Shown: positions 19,065 to 28,563, counted from the first letter of the stretch. The stretch is DNA of 64,000 nt from an uncultured beta proteobacterium (GCA_903886275.1 CAISLN010000083.1:62001-126000); one strand, 5' to 3'. The notes: generated by a model not told the origin, from the letters alone. Program-made: numbers and translations.

Positions 19065-20048
19065 TCAGGGTGTCAGGTGCCCCATCGCCAAGGTGCAGCG
19101 CAGCGTAGCACCCGCACGCACATAGGTCGCGGGTACCGTCACAGTGGATCGGCTGGGGGGCAGCGCCAGATTGCCGCTGGGGTTGCCCGAAACGGCTGCA
19201 TTGAGGCCCGTGCGAGCAAACGAACTGACAAACCAGCGCGCGTCCGGCAGCGTGGTGAAAACGGTAGTGTCGGTGGTGTGGGCCGTGAGCGCTATCGGGT
19301 TGCTGGAGCTGGCAATGTTGAGGGCCGCATTCGAAATGGCCGGTGCGCTCCAGCCGTTGTTGCCGGTATAGCTAAAGGTGGAGGGCGGGAGCAGGTTCAC
19401 AGGTACAGGGCTGAGCACAATCTGGCGCACCTGCAAGGTGGCCACTGTCGGTGTATTGGTGCTGAGGGATGGAGCGGTCTGGGTGGGCGCACCAGCAATC
19501 ATGTAGTCGTTGCCGCAGCCCACGCCCTGGTTATCCCAGATACCGAGGCTGCTGACCATGGTGGTGCTGACACTGTTCCATGTACCTGTAACCGTGGTCC
19601 ATTTATCAATAGAAAAGCTGTCCATTTTCACAGTCTGGTTATTGACTCTGAAGCTCAGCGATGGGTTCACGTTGATTGCGGCACTGCCCCCTTTGAGCTG
19701 GTCAAAAACCCAAACCGTTGCCTGGATGGTGTAGTTGGTGTTGGGTGTCACGGAAATACTGAGTCCGGTCATCTTGGCCGCATCACCGTAATAGTTGTTG
19801 GTGCCGTCGGGGCACACGCGGTCCGGCCTGGGGTTCGGTGTTTCCAAATAGATGATGGGCTGGGTGATGCCATCTATGAACGAGGTAGACCAAATATTGG
19901 CTGCCAAATAATGGGGGCTGGCGGTCTACAGGTTCTTCACCGGTGCGAATCCGATAACGCCCTGTGCGTTGGCAAGCTGCGAGGCCAAGGCAAGTACGAG
20001 CAAGCCGCAGTATCGGGTCGGTGAAAAATAAGGCAGACGGACTTTCAT
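19065..20048 (-). pseudogene. Secreted beta-rich protein interrupted by an in-frame amber codon
   Basis: ATG 20048 opens a clear signal peptide (MKVRLPYF, hydrophobic core, LANAQ) followed by GVIGFAPVKNL and a TAG at 19926-19928. The same frame then continues without a break for 287 codons to 19065 (TASPHYLAANIWSTSF...). A single C-to-T change (CAG to TAG) explains the interruption. The body is Thr/Ser/Asn-rich, with alternating beta-strand-like segments (NYTIQATVWVFDQL, WTTVTGTWNSV) that resemble a carbohydrate-binding-module sandwich, but I cannot name the family. Alternative: a short 40-residue secreted peptide and a separate gene starting at TTG 19907. It lies 88 bases downstream of the Pfp gene on the same strand. 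Confidence 0.6.
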
Positions 20049-20136
20049 ACTAGCGAGGTGGCCATCCCTCGGGCTTGCATCGCTCAACACATACGGGCTG
20101 TTCCCAAGCCGTACATCCATTGGAGGTGGGCAGTCA

Positions 20137-21348
20137 CTAGGCAAGAACCTTGGGCACGCGGTTGTTGCGCAACCTGAAGGCATCCGGCATGCCCGAGCCC
20201 AAGAGCGGGCGCAGGTACATGCGAAAGGCATCCGTCACTCCGGTGCCCTTCTCATCAATGAATGCGTCTTCCATCACCCGCGTCTTGCCGGCCACGGCCT
20301 CGATCGGCAGCAGCTCATAGTCCACCGAATAAAAGCCGGTGCGCTTGATGGCCACCGAGCCGTCGCGGTTGCCCCACATGGCGAACTGCACCGCCTTCTC
20401 GCCCACTTCGCGGGCCTCGCGCTGGTCCACATCCGACACGCAGCCGATGAAGGAGCGCTGCAGGTAGCCAAAGGTGTCGCCGCGCACGCGCTTGATTTGC
20501 AGCTTGCTCTTGATCTCTTCGCACAGCAAATCGGCCAGCGCGCCGTTACCGCTGAGCTGCACATTGCCATGGTCATCGTGCTCCAGGTCCTTGGCCAAGA
20601 GGGCAGCAATCGGTTGACCGGAGGCATCGTGAATGCCCTCGGACACCGCGATCACGCAGCGGCCATAGCGTTCGTAGGTGGCCTTCACATCGGCCAGAAA
20701 ATGCTCCAGCACAAAGGTGCGCTCGGGCAGGTAAATCAGGTGCGGGCCGTCGTCCGGGAACTTCTTGCCAAGGGCCGAGGCGGCCGTCAAAAAACCGGCA
20801 TGGCGCCCCATCACCACGCCCACATAGACGCCGGGCAATGCCGCGTTGTCCAGGTTGGCGCCGGCAAAGGCCTGTGCCACAAAGCGCGCCGCAGAGGGAA
20901 AACCGGGCGTGTGGTCGTTGCCCACCAGATCGTTGTCAATGGTCTTGGGAATATGGATGGCGCGCAGCGGGTAGCCGGCCTTCTTGGCCTCTTCGCTGAC
21001 GATACGCACCGTGTCGCTTGAGTCGTTGCCGCCTATGTAGAAAAAGTGGCCGATCTGGTGCGCCCGCAGCACCTTGAAAATTTCCTTGCAGTAGGGCACA
21101 TCCGGCTTGTCGCGGGTGGAGCCCAGGGCGCTCGAAGGGGTGTTGGCCACCAGCTCCAGGTTATGGCTGGTCTCCTGCGTGAGATCCAAGAAATCTTCGT
21201 TGACGATGCCGCGCACACCATGCATGGCACCGTAAATATGGGCCACCTGCTGGAAGCGCCTGGCCTCCAGCGCCACGCCGACCAGCGACTGGTTGATGAC
21301 CGCAGTGGGACCGCCGCCTTGGGCGACAAGAATTTTTCCAGAAGACAT
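20137..21348 (-). CDS. pfp: PPi-dependent 6-phosphofructokinase
   Basis: Phosphorylates fructose-6-phosphate reversibly with pyrophosphate instead of ATP. The 403-residue product has the PFK fold motifs GGGPTAVIN (N-terminus), GGNDSSDT, PKTIDNDL and MGRHAGFLT. The residue pair that sets phosphoryl-donor specificity is of PPi type: Asp rather than Gly in the GGxxS motif, and Lys rather than Gly in PKTIDND. The ATG at 21348 has AGGAA upstream; earlier in-frame starts lack one. It lies downstream of livF in the same direction but behind a GC-rich inverted repeat. With enolase and TPI it is one of three glycolytic genes in the window. Confidence 0.92.
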   Translation of the reverse strand: MSSGKILVAQGGGPTAVINQSLVGVALEARRFQQVAHIYGAMHGVRGIVNEDFLDLTQETSHNLELVANTPSSALGSTRDKPDVPYCKEIFKVLRAHQIGHFFYIGGNDSSDTVRIVSEEAKKAGYPLRAIHIPKTIDNDLVGNDHTPGFPSAARFVAQAFAGANLDNAALPGVYVGVVMGRHAGFLTAASALGKKFPDDGPHLIYLPERTFVLEHFLADVKATYERYGRCVIAVSEGIHDASGQPIAALLAKDLEHDDHGNVQLSGNGALADLLCEEIKSKLQIKRVRGDTFGYLQRSFIGCVSDVDQREAREVGEKAVQFAMWGNRDGSVAIKRTGFYSVDYELLPIEAVAGKTRVMEDAFIDEKGTGVTDAFRMYLRPLLGSGMPDAFRLRNNRVPKVLA

Positions 21349-21518
21349 GTAGGTTCCTTCAAAGCGCTGGTAAAGACGCAGAAGCATACCTGCTGAATGT
21401 GAGGCAGGTATGAGTTTCCCTGCGGAGCTTTGGAAACGCCACCACGACCCAGTAAAGCGCCGCGCCAGTAAGGCCCGAGCCGAAGCGAGAAAGCCAAATG
21501 GGCTGTCCGATCCCGGCT

Positions 21519-21545
21519 CCCCTTACCCCGACGGGGGGTAAGGGG
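21519..21545 (-). other. 11-bp perfect inverted repeat downstream of livF
   Basis: CCCCTTACCCC and its exact complement flank a 5-base loop, 22 bases past the livF stop and about 170 bases before the Pfp start. The stem is strong, but no T-run follows on the minus strand, so it may be a Rho-assisted 3' end or part of a GC-rich intergenic repeat rather than a classical intrinsic terminator. The rest of 21349-21567 shows no gene. Confidence 0.5.
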
Positions 21546-21567
21546 CGGGGGGGATGGGGGAGTTAAA

Positions 21568-22290
21568 TCAGTGTCCACCACCCAAATAAGCCGCCTTAAC
21601 CGCCGGATCATCCCGCAGCTTATCGGCAGGTCCGTGCACCGAGATGCGCCCGTTCTCCAGCACATAGCCGTAGTCCGCCACCTTGAGCGCAGCGGCGGCA
21701 AACTGCTCCACCAGCAGCATGGTCACACCGCGCGACTTCAGGTCTTCGATGATGCGAAACACCTCTTCCACCAGAATCGGCGCCAGGCCCATCGAGGGCT
21801 CGTCGAGCAGCACGATTTCGGGATTCAGCATGACCGCGCGCGCCATGGCCAGCATCTGCTGCTCGCCGCCCGACAGGGTGCCTGCCAGCTGGGTGCGCCG
21901 CTCCTTCAGACGCGGAAAGAGTTCGAGCGCCTTGTCCAGATCGCCCGCCACATCGCCCTTGGGGCGGCTGCCGGTCAGGCGGGGAAAGGCGCCCAGGATC
22001 AGGTTGTCGGTCACCGTCATGGTGGCAAACACGCGCCGGCCTTCGGGCGAATGGGCCAGGCCCAGCTTGGCAATGGTGAAGGACTCCAGGCCGTCGATGC
22101 GCTTGCCGCTCAAGGATATTTCGCCCGCCGTGGGTTTGATCATGCCGGAGATGGCGCGCATGGTGGTGGTCTTGCCGGCGCCGTTGGAGCCGATCAGCGT
22201 GACCACCTTGCCCTTGGGCACCTCCATGGAGATGCCGTGCAGGACCTGCACCTTGCCATAACCGGCTTCGAGATTTTTGATTTGCAACAT
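21568..22290 (-). CDS. livF: Branched-chain amino-acid ABC transporter ATPase LivF
   Basis: Second nucleotide-binding subunit of the Liv (HAAT) importer, 240 residues. Walker A GSNGAGKTT (about 34-42), Q-loop region SPEGRRVFATMTV, signature LSGGEQQMLAMARA, Walker B IVLLDEPSMGLAP and the switch His region are all visible; EGRRVF is diagnostic of LivF as opposed to LivG. The start at 22290 gives MLQIKNLEAGYGKVQ, the canonical N-terminus. It is the last gene of livK-H-MG-F. Confidence 0.93.
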   Translation of the reverse strand: MLQIKNLEAGYGKVQVLHGISMEVPKGKVVTLIGSNGAGKTTTMRAISGMIKPTAGEISLSGKRIDGLESFTIAKLGLAHSPEGRRVFATMTVTDNLILGAFPRLTGSRPKGDVAGDLDKALELFPRLKERRTQLAGTLSGGEQQMLAMARAVMLNPEIVLLDEPSMGLAPILVEEVFRIIEDLKSRGVTMLLVEQFAAAALKVADYGYVLENGRISVHGPADKLRDDPAVKAAYLGGGH

Positions 22291-22306
22291 GGTTGGGGTC
22301 CTGTTC

Positions 22307-24235
22307 TTATGCGGCGGTGCCGCCGAGGTAGGCTTCAATCACCTTTTCGTCGGCCTGCACATCGGCGGGCTTGCCTTCGGCAATCTTCTGGCCGAAGTCC
22401 AGCACCGATACGTTGTCGCACACGCCCATCACCACATCCATGTGGTGCTCGATCAGGATCACGGTGATGCCGTGGTCGCGGATCTTGCGGATGATGGTGA
22501 TCAGCTCTTTGATGTCGGGTGCGGTGAGGCCTGCGGCGGGTTCGTCCAGCAACAGCAGTTGCGGATCCAGCGCCAGGGCGCGGGCAATTTCCAGCAGCCG
22601 CTGCTTGCCGTAGGGCAGGTTGCGCGCCTCCTCGTTGGCCAGATCGGCCAAACCAACAAAGTCGATCAGACCCAGGCCGCGCTCCACCGAGGACTCTTCT
22701 TCCCGCGTGTAGCGCGGCGTGTGCAGAGCGATATCCAGGATGTTGCTGTTGAACGTGTGGTGCAAGCCGACCTGCACGTTTTGCAGCGCCGTCATCTCGC
22801 CAAACAGCTGCACGTTCTGGAAGGTGCGGGCAATGCCGGACAGTGCAATGTCCGACGAGGTGCGCCCCACCACCGAGCGGCCAGCAAATTCGATGGCACC
22901 TGCCGTGGGCACATAGATGCCGGTCAGCACATTCATCATGGTGCTCTTGCCCGAACCATTGGGGCCGATCAGGCCGTGGATGGTGCCGCGCTTGACGCGG
23001 ATGTCCACGTTGTTGATGGCCTTCAAGCCGCCAAACTGCATCAGTACGCCCTTGGCAATCAGCAGGTCCTCGCCGGCTCCTGCACTGGCCGCCTGGGTAA
23101 TGGCGTCCTTGCGAAAACCGCCACCCAGTACCAGCGCTTGGCCGCCGCCCGAGCCCTTTCGCACCAACAGGTTGCGCACAAATCCGACGATGCCGTCCTG
23201 CAGGTAATACACCACAAACAAAATCATCAGGCCGAAGATGGACAGGCGCCAATCGGTGATGGACTGCAGCCAGAACGAAAAGCCGGCCAGGGCGATGGTG
23301 CCCACCACGGGCAATGCCATGGCCTTCGCTGTAGTCATCTTCTTGGCAATGGCAATCGCACCGCCCACGGCCATCAGCACCGCCAGCGTGGAGGCGACCA
23401 TGCGAAACAGCTCCAGGTCATCGAGCAGCTTGGGCAGGATCACGATGATGGCCGCACCCAGCAGCGAGCCTACGCGGCTCTTACGCCCGCCCATGATGAC
23501 GGCCAGCAGGAACAGCACGGTCAACTCGAAGTTGTAGGTATTGGGCGAGATGTACTGCTCGGAATAGCTGTACAGGCAACCGGCCAGTCCGGCAAAGCCA
23601 GCGCTGATCACAAAGGCATAGACCTTGTAGCGGTACACCGACACGCCCATGCAGTCGGAGGCCACCGGGCTGCCACGCAGCGCTTCAAAGGCGCGGCCCA
23701 GCTGCGACTTGAGGATGCGGTCCACCACCACCAGCGAGATCACCATCAGCGCCAGCACGGTCCAGTAAAAGCCATGCTCATCGAGTTGCACACCGGCAAT
23801 CGAGGGCTTGGGGATCTTGATACCCAAGGGGCCTTCGGTGAGGAAGTCCATCTCGTTGATCAGGATCTGGATGATGGTGCCAAAGGCCAGCGTCACCATG
23901 GCCAGGTACGGCCCGGTCACGCGCAGCGCGGGCAGCGCCAGCAGCGCACCAAAGCCGGCGGTCACGCCAATGCTGGCCGGGATGATGACCCACAGCGGCG
24001 CACCGAGTTTGAGGAAGAAGACACCGGCGGTGTACGAGCCCACGCCAAACAGGCCGGCGTGGCCCAGCGACACCTGCCCGGTGTAGCCGACCACGATGTC
24101 CAGGCCAAACAGCAGGATGGCGTAAATCATGATCGTGCCGATCATGTGGATGTAGTAGGGGTTGCTGGTGTACAGCGGCGCCGCTGCCAGGATGGCAATG
24201 CCGATGACGCCGGCAATAAGGGACTTGAGCTTCAT
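22307..24235 (-). CDS. LivM-LivG fusion: branched-chain amino-acid ABC permease and ATPase
   Basis: A single 642-residue protein joins the LivM permease (about 1-330, eight or more transmembrane segments, with GYTGQVSLGHAGLFGVGSY) to the LivG ATPase (about 385-640). The ATPase half has Walker A GPNGSGKST, the LivG-type GIARTFQNVQLF and a Walker B at LLLLDEPAAGL. The signature motif is unusual, reading NLPYGKQRLLEIARAL where LSGGQ would stand; this NLPYG form is normal for LivG. A Gly-rich linker (GSGGGQALVLGGG) joins the halves. There is no stop, and the frame is clean. It starts 2 bases after the livH stop. Such fusions are known in Burkholderiales. Confidence 0.93.
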   Translation of the reverse strand: MKLKSLIAGVIGIAILAAAPLYTSNPYYIHMIGTIMIYAILLFGLDIVVGYTGQVSLGHAGLFGVGSYTAGVFFLKLGAPLWVIIPASIGVTAGFGALLALPALRVTGPYLAMVTLAFGTIIQILINEMDFLTEGPLGIKIPKPSIAGVQLDEHGFYWTVLALMVISLVVVDRILKSQLGRAFEALRGSPVASDCMGVSVYRYKVYAFVISAGFAGLAGCLYSYSEQYISPNTYNFELTVLFLLAVIMGGRKSRVGSLLGAAIIVILPKLLDDLELFRMVASTLAVLMAVGGAIAIAKKMTTAKAMALPVVGTIALAGFSFWLQSITDWRLSIFGLMILFVVYYLQDGIVGFVRNLLVRKGSGGGQALVLGGGFRKDAITQAASAGAGEDLLIAKGVLMQFGGLKAINNVDIRVKRGTIHGLIGPNGSGKSTMMNVLTGIYVPTAGAIEFAGRSVVGRTSSDIALSGIARTFQNVQLFGEMTALQNVQVGLHHTFNSNILDIALHTPRYTREEESSVERGLGLIDFVGLADLANEEARNLPYGKQRLLEIARALALDPQLLLLDEPAAGLTAPDIKELITIIRKIRDHGITVILIEHHMDVVMGVCDNVSVLDFGQKIAEGKPADVQADEKVIEAYLGGTAA

Positions 24236-24237
24236 GT

Positions 24238-25113
24238 TCAGACTTTCTTGATCGCGGATTTGCCGAACAGGCCGGACGGTTTGAAGGCCAGCACCAGCAA
24301 GAGCAGCACCAGGCCGGGTACGTCTTTGTAGCCGGTGGACAGGTAGAAGCCGGTCATGGTTTCGGCTACGCCGAGGATGATGCCGCCCACGATGATGCCC
24401 ATGCCGCTGGTCAGGCCACCAATGATGGCCACGGCAAAGGCCTTGAGACCCAGCGCCGCGCCCATGGTGGCACCGGTCAAGGTGAGGGGTGCAATCAACG
24501 CGCCCGCAAAGGCGGCGCTGGCGCTTGAGAGTGCGTAGGAGAAGGTGATCACCAGACCGGTGTTGATGCCCATGAGCTTGGCGGCATCGCGGTCGTTAAA
24601 GGTGGCCACCACGGCCTTGCCGTAAATCGTCTTGCGGTTGAAAAACTCCACCGCCAGCATCATCAAAATCGCGCCCACCACCACCAAAATTTCCATCGGC
24701 AACACATTGGCTCCCAACAGCTTCATGGGCGACTCGGGCAGGGGCGAGGGGAACTTCAGGTCGTCGCGGCCCCAGATGTTTTCGGCCACGTTCTTGAAAA
24801 TAATGCCAAGGGCAATGGTGGACATGATCCAGCCAAACTCGCTCTTGATCTTGATGGCCGGAGCCACACCAATGCGCTCCACCAATGCGCCCTGCACCAG
24901 GCCAAAGACAATCACGATGGGCAACATGAGCCAAAAATTGACACCCATATTCACCAGGGTAAGGCCGACCATGGCGCCCAGCATGAGCGCATCGCCCTGG
25001 CCGAAGTTCAGCGTATCGGAGGTCTGGAAGGTCAGCTGGTAGCCAAAGGCGATGACCGCGTAAATCATGCCCATCGCGATACCGCTGTAGACAAGTTGTA
25101 AGAGGATTTCCAT
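24238..25113 (-). CDS. livH: Branched-chain amino-acid ABC transporter permease LivH
   Basis: First membrane permease of the Liv importer, 291 residues with about eight hydrophobic segments. The family block DTLNFGQGDALMLGAMVGL (about 33-51) and the C-terminal PLTLTGATMGAALGLKAFAVAIIGGL are characteristic of LivH. It lies between the binding-protein gene (115-base gap) and the fused LivM-LivG gene (2-base gap), so it is co-transcribed with both. Confidence 0.93.
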   Translation of the reverse strand: MEILLQLVYSGIAMGMIYAVIAFGYQLTFQTSDTLNFGQGDALMLGAMVGLTLVNMGVNFWLMLPIVIVFGLVQGALVERIGVAPAIKIKSEFGWIMSTIALGIIFKNVAENIWGRDDLKFPSPLPESPMKLLGANVLPMEILVVVGAILMMLAVEFFNRKTIYGKAVVATFNDRDAAKLMGINTGLVITFSYALSSASAAFAGALIAPLTLTGATMGAALGLKAFAVAIIGGLTSGMGIIVGGIILGVAETMTGFYLSTGYKDVPGLVLLLLVLAFKPSGLFGKSAIKKV

Positions 25114-25227
25114 GGAGTGGTCCTGTGCAAAAATTTCAAAGATGGAAGCGCAATGCGGCTGAAAAAAGGCACCGCGCCGGACGCTTGGACCGGGGCGGTG
25201 CCTGTTATCCCTGGCGGGGGATGCTGC

Positions 25228-26475
25228 TTACTTCTTGATGACCAAAGCACCCTTGGCGTTGGCATCTTTCATACGCACTTCGGAAGCCTTCTTTTGGTCT
25301 GCAGGGTAGGCGTAAACCACCTTGCCACCCTTGACCTCGCCGAACACCGGAATGTTGGCGGTGATGGCTTCGTGGTCCTTTGCGGTAAAGGGCTTGGTGT
25401 AGGTGGTGACCACGCCTTCCACCGGCGTCTTCAGGTCTTCCAAAGCGGCCTTGATCTTGGGGCCGTCGGTGGAGTTGGCCTGCTTGATGGCCGCGGCCAG
25501 CAGGTAGATGGAGTCATAGCCTTGCGCCGCAGAGACGGGCGAATCGATGCGCGCGTTCTTGGGGTTGAAGGTCTTCAGGTAGTTGATGATGAAGGACTGG
25601 CGCTTGGGCGTGGTGGGCTCTTGCACAAAGGTTTGCGGCATGCGCGCGCCTTCGCCGCCGGGGCCGGCGTTGTCAATGAAGTTGGCCATGGACAGGGTCC
25701 AGCTGCCGACCATGGGAACCTTCCAGCCCAGCTTGGTCATGCCGTTGGCAATCTGTGCGAGCTCAGGGCCAATGGCGTAGGTCAGGATGGCTTCCGCGCC
25801 AGCTTCCTTGGCTTTCAACAGCTGAGCGGTCATGTCCACATCCTTGATGTTGAACTTTTCAACCGCAACGGCCTTCACGCCTTTTTGCTCCAAGGCCTTT
25901 TCCAGGTCGGAGCGACCCAACTGGCCGTAGTTGGTGGAGTCGGACAGGATGGCGACCTTTTTGTAGCCGCGCCGGGTGACGGCCTCTTCCACAATCATGG
26001 GCGCCTGGATGCTGTCGTGCGCGGCGTTGCGGAAGATGTAGTTCTCGGGCTGGTCGTCAAACTGGTGGGTGATCAGCGAGCCGGTGGCCACGTTGTTCAT
26101 GACCGGAATCTTGGCTTCTTGGTAAAAGCGCTGCGAGGCCAGGGCCACGCCGGTGTTGATGAAGCCGACGGTCGCGGCGACCTTTTCCTTGTTGATCAGC
26201 TCTTGGGCAATCTGCACGCCGCGTTCGTTCTTGGCTTCGTCATCGCGCTCGACGATTTGCAGTTGGCGACCGATCACGCCGCCGGCCTTGTTGATTTCTT
26301 CCACCGCCAGCTTGACGCCATCGCGCATGCTCACCCCCATGGAGGAGGAGCCGCCTGTGAAGGGACCGGAGACGCCGATCTTGATGGTGTCGGCTGCAAG
26401 GGCCAGGCCGGACAGGCTCAGGACAGCAGCGGAGAGGGCAAGTTGGGATGCAAGTTTTGCAAAGGGGAATTTCAT
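25228..26475 (-). CDS. Branched-chain amino-acid (HAAT) ABC transporter substrate-binding protein
   Basis: Periplasmic receptor that feeds LivH/LivMG/LivF. The 415-residue product begins with a Sec signal peptide (MKFPFAKLASQLALSAAVLS, cleavage after ALA), then the Peripla_BP_6 fold opening KIGVSGPFTGGSSSMGVSMRDG. The ATG at 26475 has GGAG upstream. Ligand is unproven: family members bind Leu/Ile/Val, but also amides, urea or aromatic acids, and the next-door genes give no catabolic hint. First gene of the operon. Confidence 0.92.
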   Translation of the reverse strand: MKFPFAKLASQLALSAAVLSLSGLALAADTIKIGVSGPFTGGSSSMGVSMRDGVKLAVEEINKAGGVIGRQLQIVERDDEAKNERGVQIAQELINKEKVAATVGFINTGVALASQRFYQEAKIPVMNNVATGSLITHQFDDQPENYIFRNAAHDSIQAPMIVEEAVTRRGYKKVAILSDSTNYGQLGRSDLEKALEQKGVKAVAVEKFNIKDVDMTAQLLKAKEAGAEAILTYAIGPELAQIANGMTKLGWKVPMVGSWTLSMANFIDNAGPGGEGARMPQTFVQEPTTPKRQSFIINYLKTFNPKNARIDSPVSAAQGYDSIYLLAAAIKQANSTDGPKIKAALEDLKTPVEGVVTTYTKPFTAKDHEAITANIPVFGEVKGGKVVYAYPADQKKASEVRMKDANAKGALVIKK

Positions 26476-26729
26476 GTTGTCTCCGTATATAAAGGTCGGT
26501 CCTACGACGGTGTACAAACCAATGAAAGTTTGCAACCACCTATTGAACAGTTTATGCCTGACCAAGCCGCTAATCTATACGCGTTTGCCCCGAGTAAGGG
26601 GCTGACCTTCAGCATGCCGTCAGCAAAGTGGCCCTATCAGCATGAAGAAATTTCAGCCCATTTCGCAAAAAAAAATAGAGCCCAAAATACCAAGGGTTAA
26701 CCCGCAAAAAAAACGCCTTCAAACCCGGT
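26476..26729 (-). promoter_or_regulatory. Intergenic region upstream of the liv operon
   Basis: 254 bases without a credible gene, AT-richer than its surroundings. It must hold the liv operon promoter; I could not pick one -35/-10 pair with confidence, though TATATA lies close to the start codon. It also contains a CCCC(N6)GGGG hairpin near 26590, a perfect 10-bp palindrome GGGTTAACCC (26694-26703) and adjacent A-runs that could be a weak terminator for the SMR gene. Confidence 0.35.
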
Positions 26730-27059
26730 TCAGTGGACAGCGGACTTAGAGAAAAAATTCAGCACGATGACACCGGCCAGAATCAGCGCAATGCCCACAA
26801 ACGCCGGCAGATCGAGCGCCTGTTTGAACCACAACCAACCCACCAACGTGATCAGCACCACCCCGGCACCGGACCAAACGGCATAGACCACACCCACCGG
26901 CATGGTGTGCAGCGTGATGGACAGAGCGTAGAAGGCCGCACCATAACCCACCACCACCAGCAGCGAGGGCCACAACCGGGTGAAGCCGTCAGAGGCCTTG
27001 AGGGCCGAGGTGGCGACCACTTCGAGGACGATGGCAATCGCCAAGTACAACCAGTTCAT
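26730..27059 (-). CDS. SMR-family efflux transporter
   Basis: Small multidrug-resistance protein, 109 residues with four transmembrane helices. The essential membrane-embedded glutamate sits in [15 protein letters not shown] (Glu13, equivalent to EmrE Glu14), and [19 protein letters not shown] carries the conserved Y and W of helix 3. It functions as a dual-topology dimer exporting cationic compounds in proton antiport; specificity is not predictable. The ATG at 27059 was chosen because the open frame upstream is a shadow of the MATE gene on the other strand. It is divergent from that gene. Confidence 0.92.
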   Translation of the reverse strand: MNWLYLAIAIVLEVVATSALKASDGFTRLWPSLLVVVGYGAAFYALSITLHTMPVGVVYAVWSGAGVVLITLVGWLWFKQALDLPAFVGIALILAGVIVLNFFSKSAVH

Positions 27060-27144
27060 GAACACCCTTTGCGTTTTGCTGCCGGGCCGCGGCGCCCGTC
27101 TGGAATGTGGCCTATTGCGAGCAGCCACTAGAATCAGCCGGCTA

Positions 27145-28563
27145 ATGACCCCCTCCCCCCACTTTACAACGCCCGCAACGGCCTCTCCATCGCGCATCCG
27201 ACGCATACTGACCGAAACCCGCGCCCTGTCCCATCTGGCCTGGCCGATTCTGATTGGCCAACTCGCCACCATAGGCATGTCGGTGACCGATGTGGCCATG
27301 GCCGGCCACGCCTCGGCGCAGGACCTGGCCGGCGTCTCCTTGGGTGTGTCGATCTGGAGCATGACCATCCTCACCCTGATGGGCCTGCTGATGTCGGTCA
27401 GCCCGGTGGTGGCCCACCATGTGGGTGCCAATGAACATGCAGCCATTCCACGCGTGGTGCGCCAGGGTCTGTGGAAGGCCTTGGCGGTGGGACTGCTGGC
27501 CTTTGGCCTTGCCAATCTGGCGGGCCAGGTGTTTGACCACATGGAGCTCGAACCCGCAGTGCGCGAGGTGGCCAAGGGCTTTGTGCATGTCACCAGTTTC
27601 GGCCTGCCGGCCTTCACCGCCTACCGCGTGCTCTACGGCTACAGCACCAGCATCAACCAGACCAAACCCATGATGGTGATTGCGCTGGGTGCTTTGCTGC
27701 TCAACGGCCTGGTCAGCTGGCTGCTGGTGTTTGGCCATTGGGGCTTCTCCCCCATGGGCGGTATAGGCTGCGCCTGGTCCACCATGGTCTGCATCTGGTT
27801 CAGCCTGGGTGCCATGCTGTGGTGGATGCGCCGCTCGCCGGCCTACCGCCGCACCTGGCCGTTTGCGCATTTTGAGGCGCCACACGGCCCCACGCTGCGC
27901 ATCCTGTTTCGCCTGGGCCTGCCGATCGGCGTGACCTATTTTGCCGAGACCAGCGCCTTTAGCCTGATCGCCCTCTTGATTGCCAAGTTCGGCAGCACCC
28001 AGGTAGCGGCCCATACCATTGCGCTGAATTTCACCTCGCTGACCTTTATGGTCCCCTTGAGCCTGGGTCTGGCCCTGCTGACCCGTGTCGGCCATAGCCT
28101 GGGCGCGGGGGATGCGCGCACGGCGCGCTTCAGGGCCTGGGTCGGTGTGGGCATGACGCTGTGCTTCGCCCTGGTCGCGGCCCTGGCCATGGCGCTGCTG
28201 CGCCAGCAAATTGCCGAGGCTTATACCAGCGACCCCTTGGTGGCGACACTGGCGGCAGAGTTGCTGGTGTTTGCGGCATTGCTGCAGCTCTCCGACTGCT
28301 CGCAGGTGGTGACCAGTTGCGCCATTCGCGCCTACAAGGTGACGCGTGCCCCCATGGTCTTGCACCTGGCCGCCTTCTGGGGCGTCTCGCTGCCGCTGGG
28401 CTGCCTGCTGGGACTCGCGCCCCTGTGGCTGGCGTTTGCACCGGCCCAGCCGATGCAGGCGCAGGGCTTCTGGATTGCGCTCATCGTCGGACTGACGGTG
28501 GCCGCCGTAGGACTGGTGATCATGCTGCGCGGAGTGGCACGCAAGCGCATCCTGAGCGCGTGA
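27145..28563 (+). CDS. MATE-family efflux transporter (NorM/MdtK type)
   Basis: A 472-residue multidrug and toxin extrusion protein with 12 hydrophobic segments in two six-helix halves. Family blocks include [23 protein letters not shown] and, in the second half, [20 protein letters not shown]. The ATG at 27145 has no Shine-Dalgarno, but a TAGAAT box lies 10 bases upstream. It overlaps the following MFS gene by one base (TGATG), so the two efflux pumps are co-expressed. Confidence 0.92.
   Translation: MTPSPHFTTPATASPSRIRRILTETRALSHLAWPILIGQLATIGMSVTDVAMAGHASAQDLAGVSLGVSIWSMTILTLMGLLMSVSPVVAHHVGANEHAAIPRVVRQGLWKALAVGLLAFGLANLAGQVFDHMELEPAVREVAKGFVHVTSFGLPAFTAYRVLYGYSTSINQTKPMMVIALGALLLNGLVSWLLVFGHWGFSPMGGIGCAWSTMVCIWFSLGAMLWWMRRSPAYRRTWPFAHFEAPHGPTLRILFRLGLPIGVTYFAETSAFSLIALLIAKFGSTQVAAHTIALNFTSLTFMVPLSLGLALLTRVGHSLGAGDARTARFRAWVGVGMTLCFALVAALAMALLRQQIAEAYTSDPLVATLAAELLVFAALLQLSDCSQVVTSCAIRAYKVTRAPMVLHLAAFWGVSLPLGCLLGLAPLWLAFAPAQPMQAQGFWIALIVGLTVAAVGLVIMLRGVARKRILSA

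Noticed and set aside
20049..20136. Possible c-di-GMP-I (GEMM) riboswitch upstream of the amber-interrupted gene, based on a GATGCAAGCC-like segment
   Set aside because: The diagnostic GCACAGGGCAAACC-type and CGCAAAGCC segments and the tetraloop/receptor layout are absent; only a partial resemblance remains.
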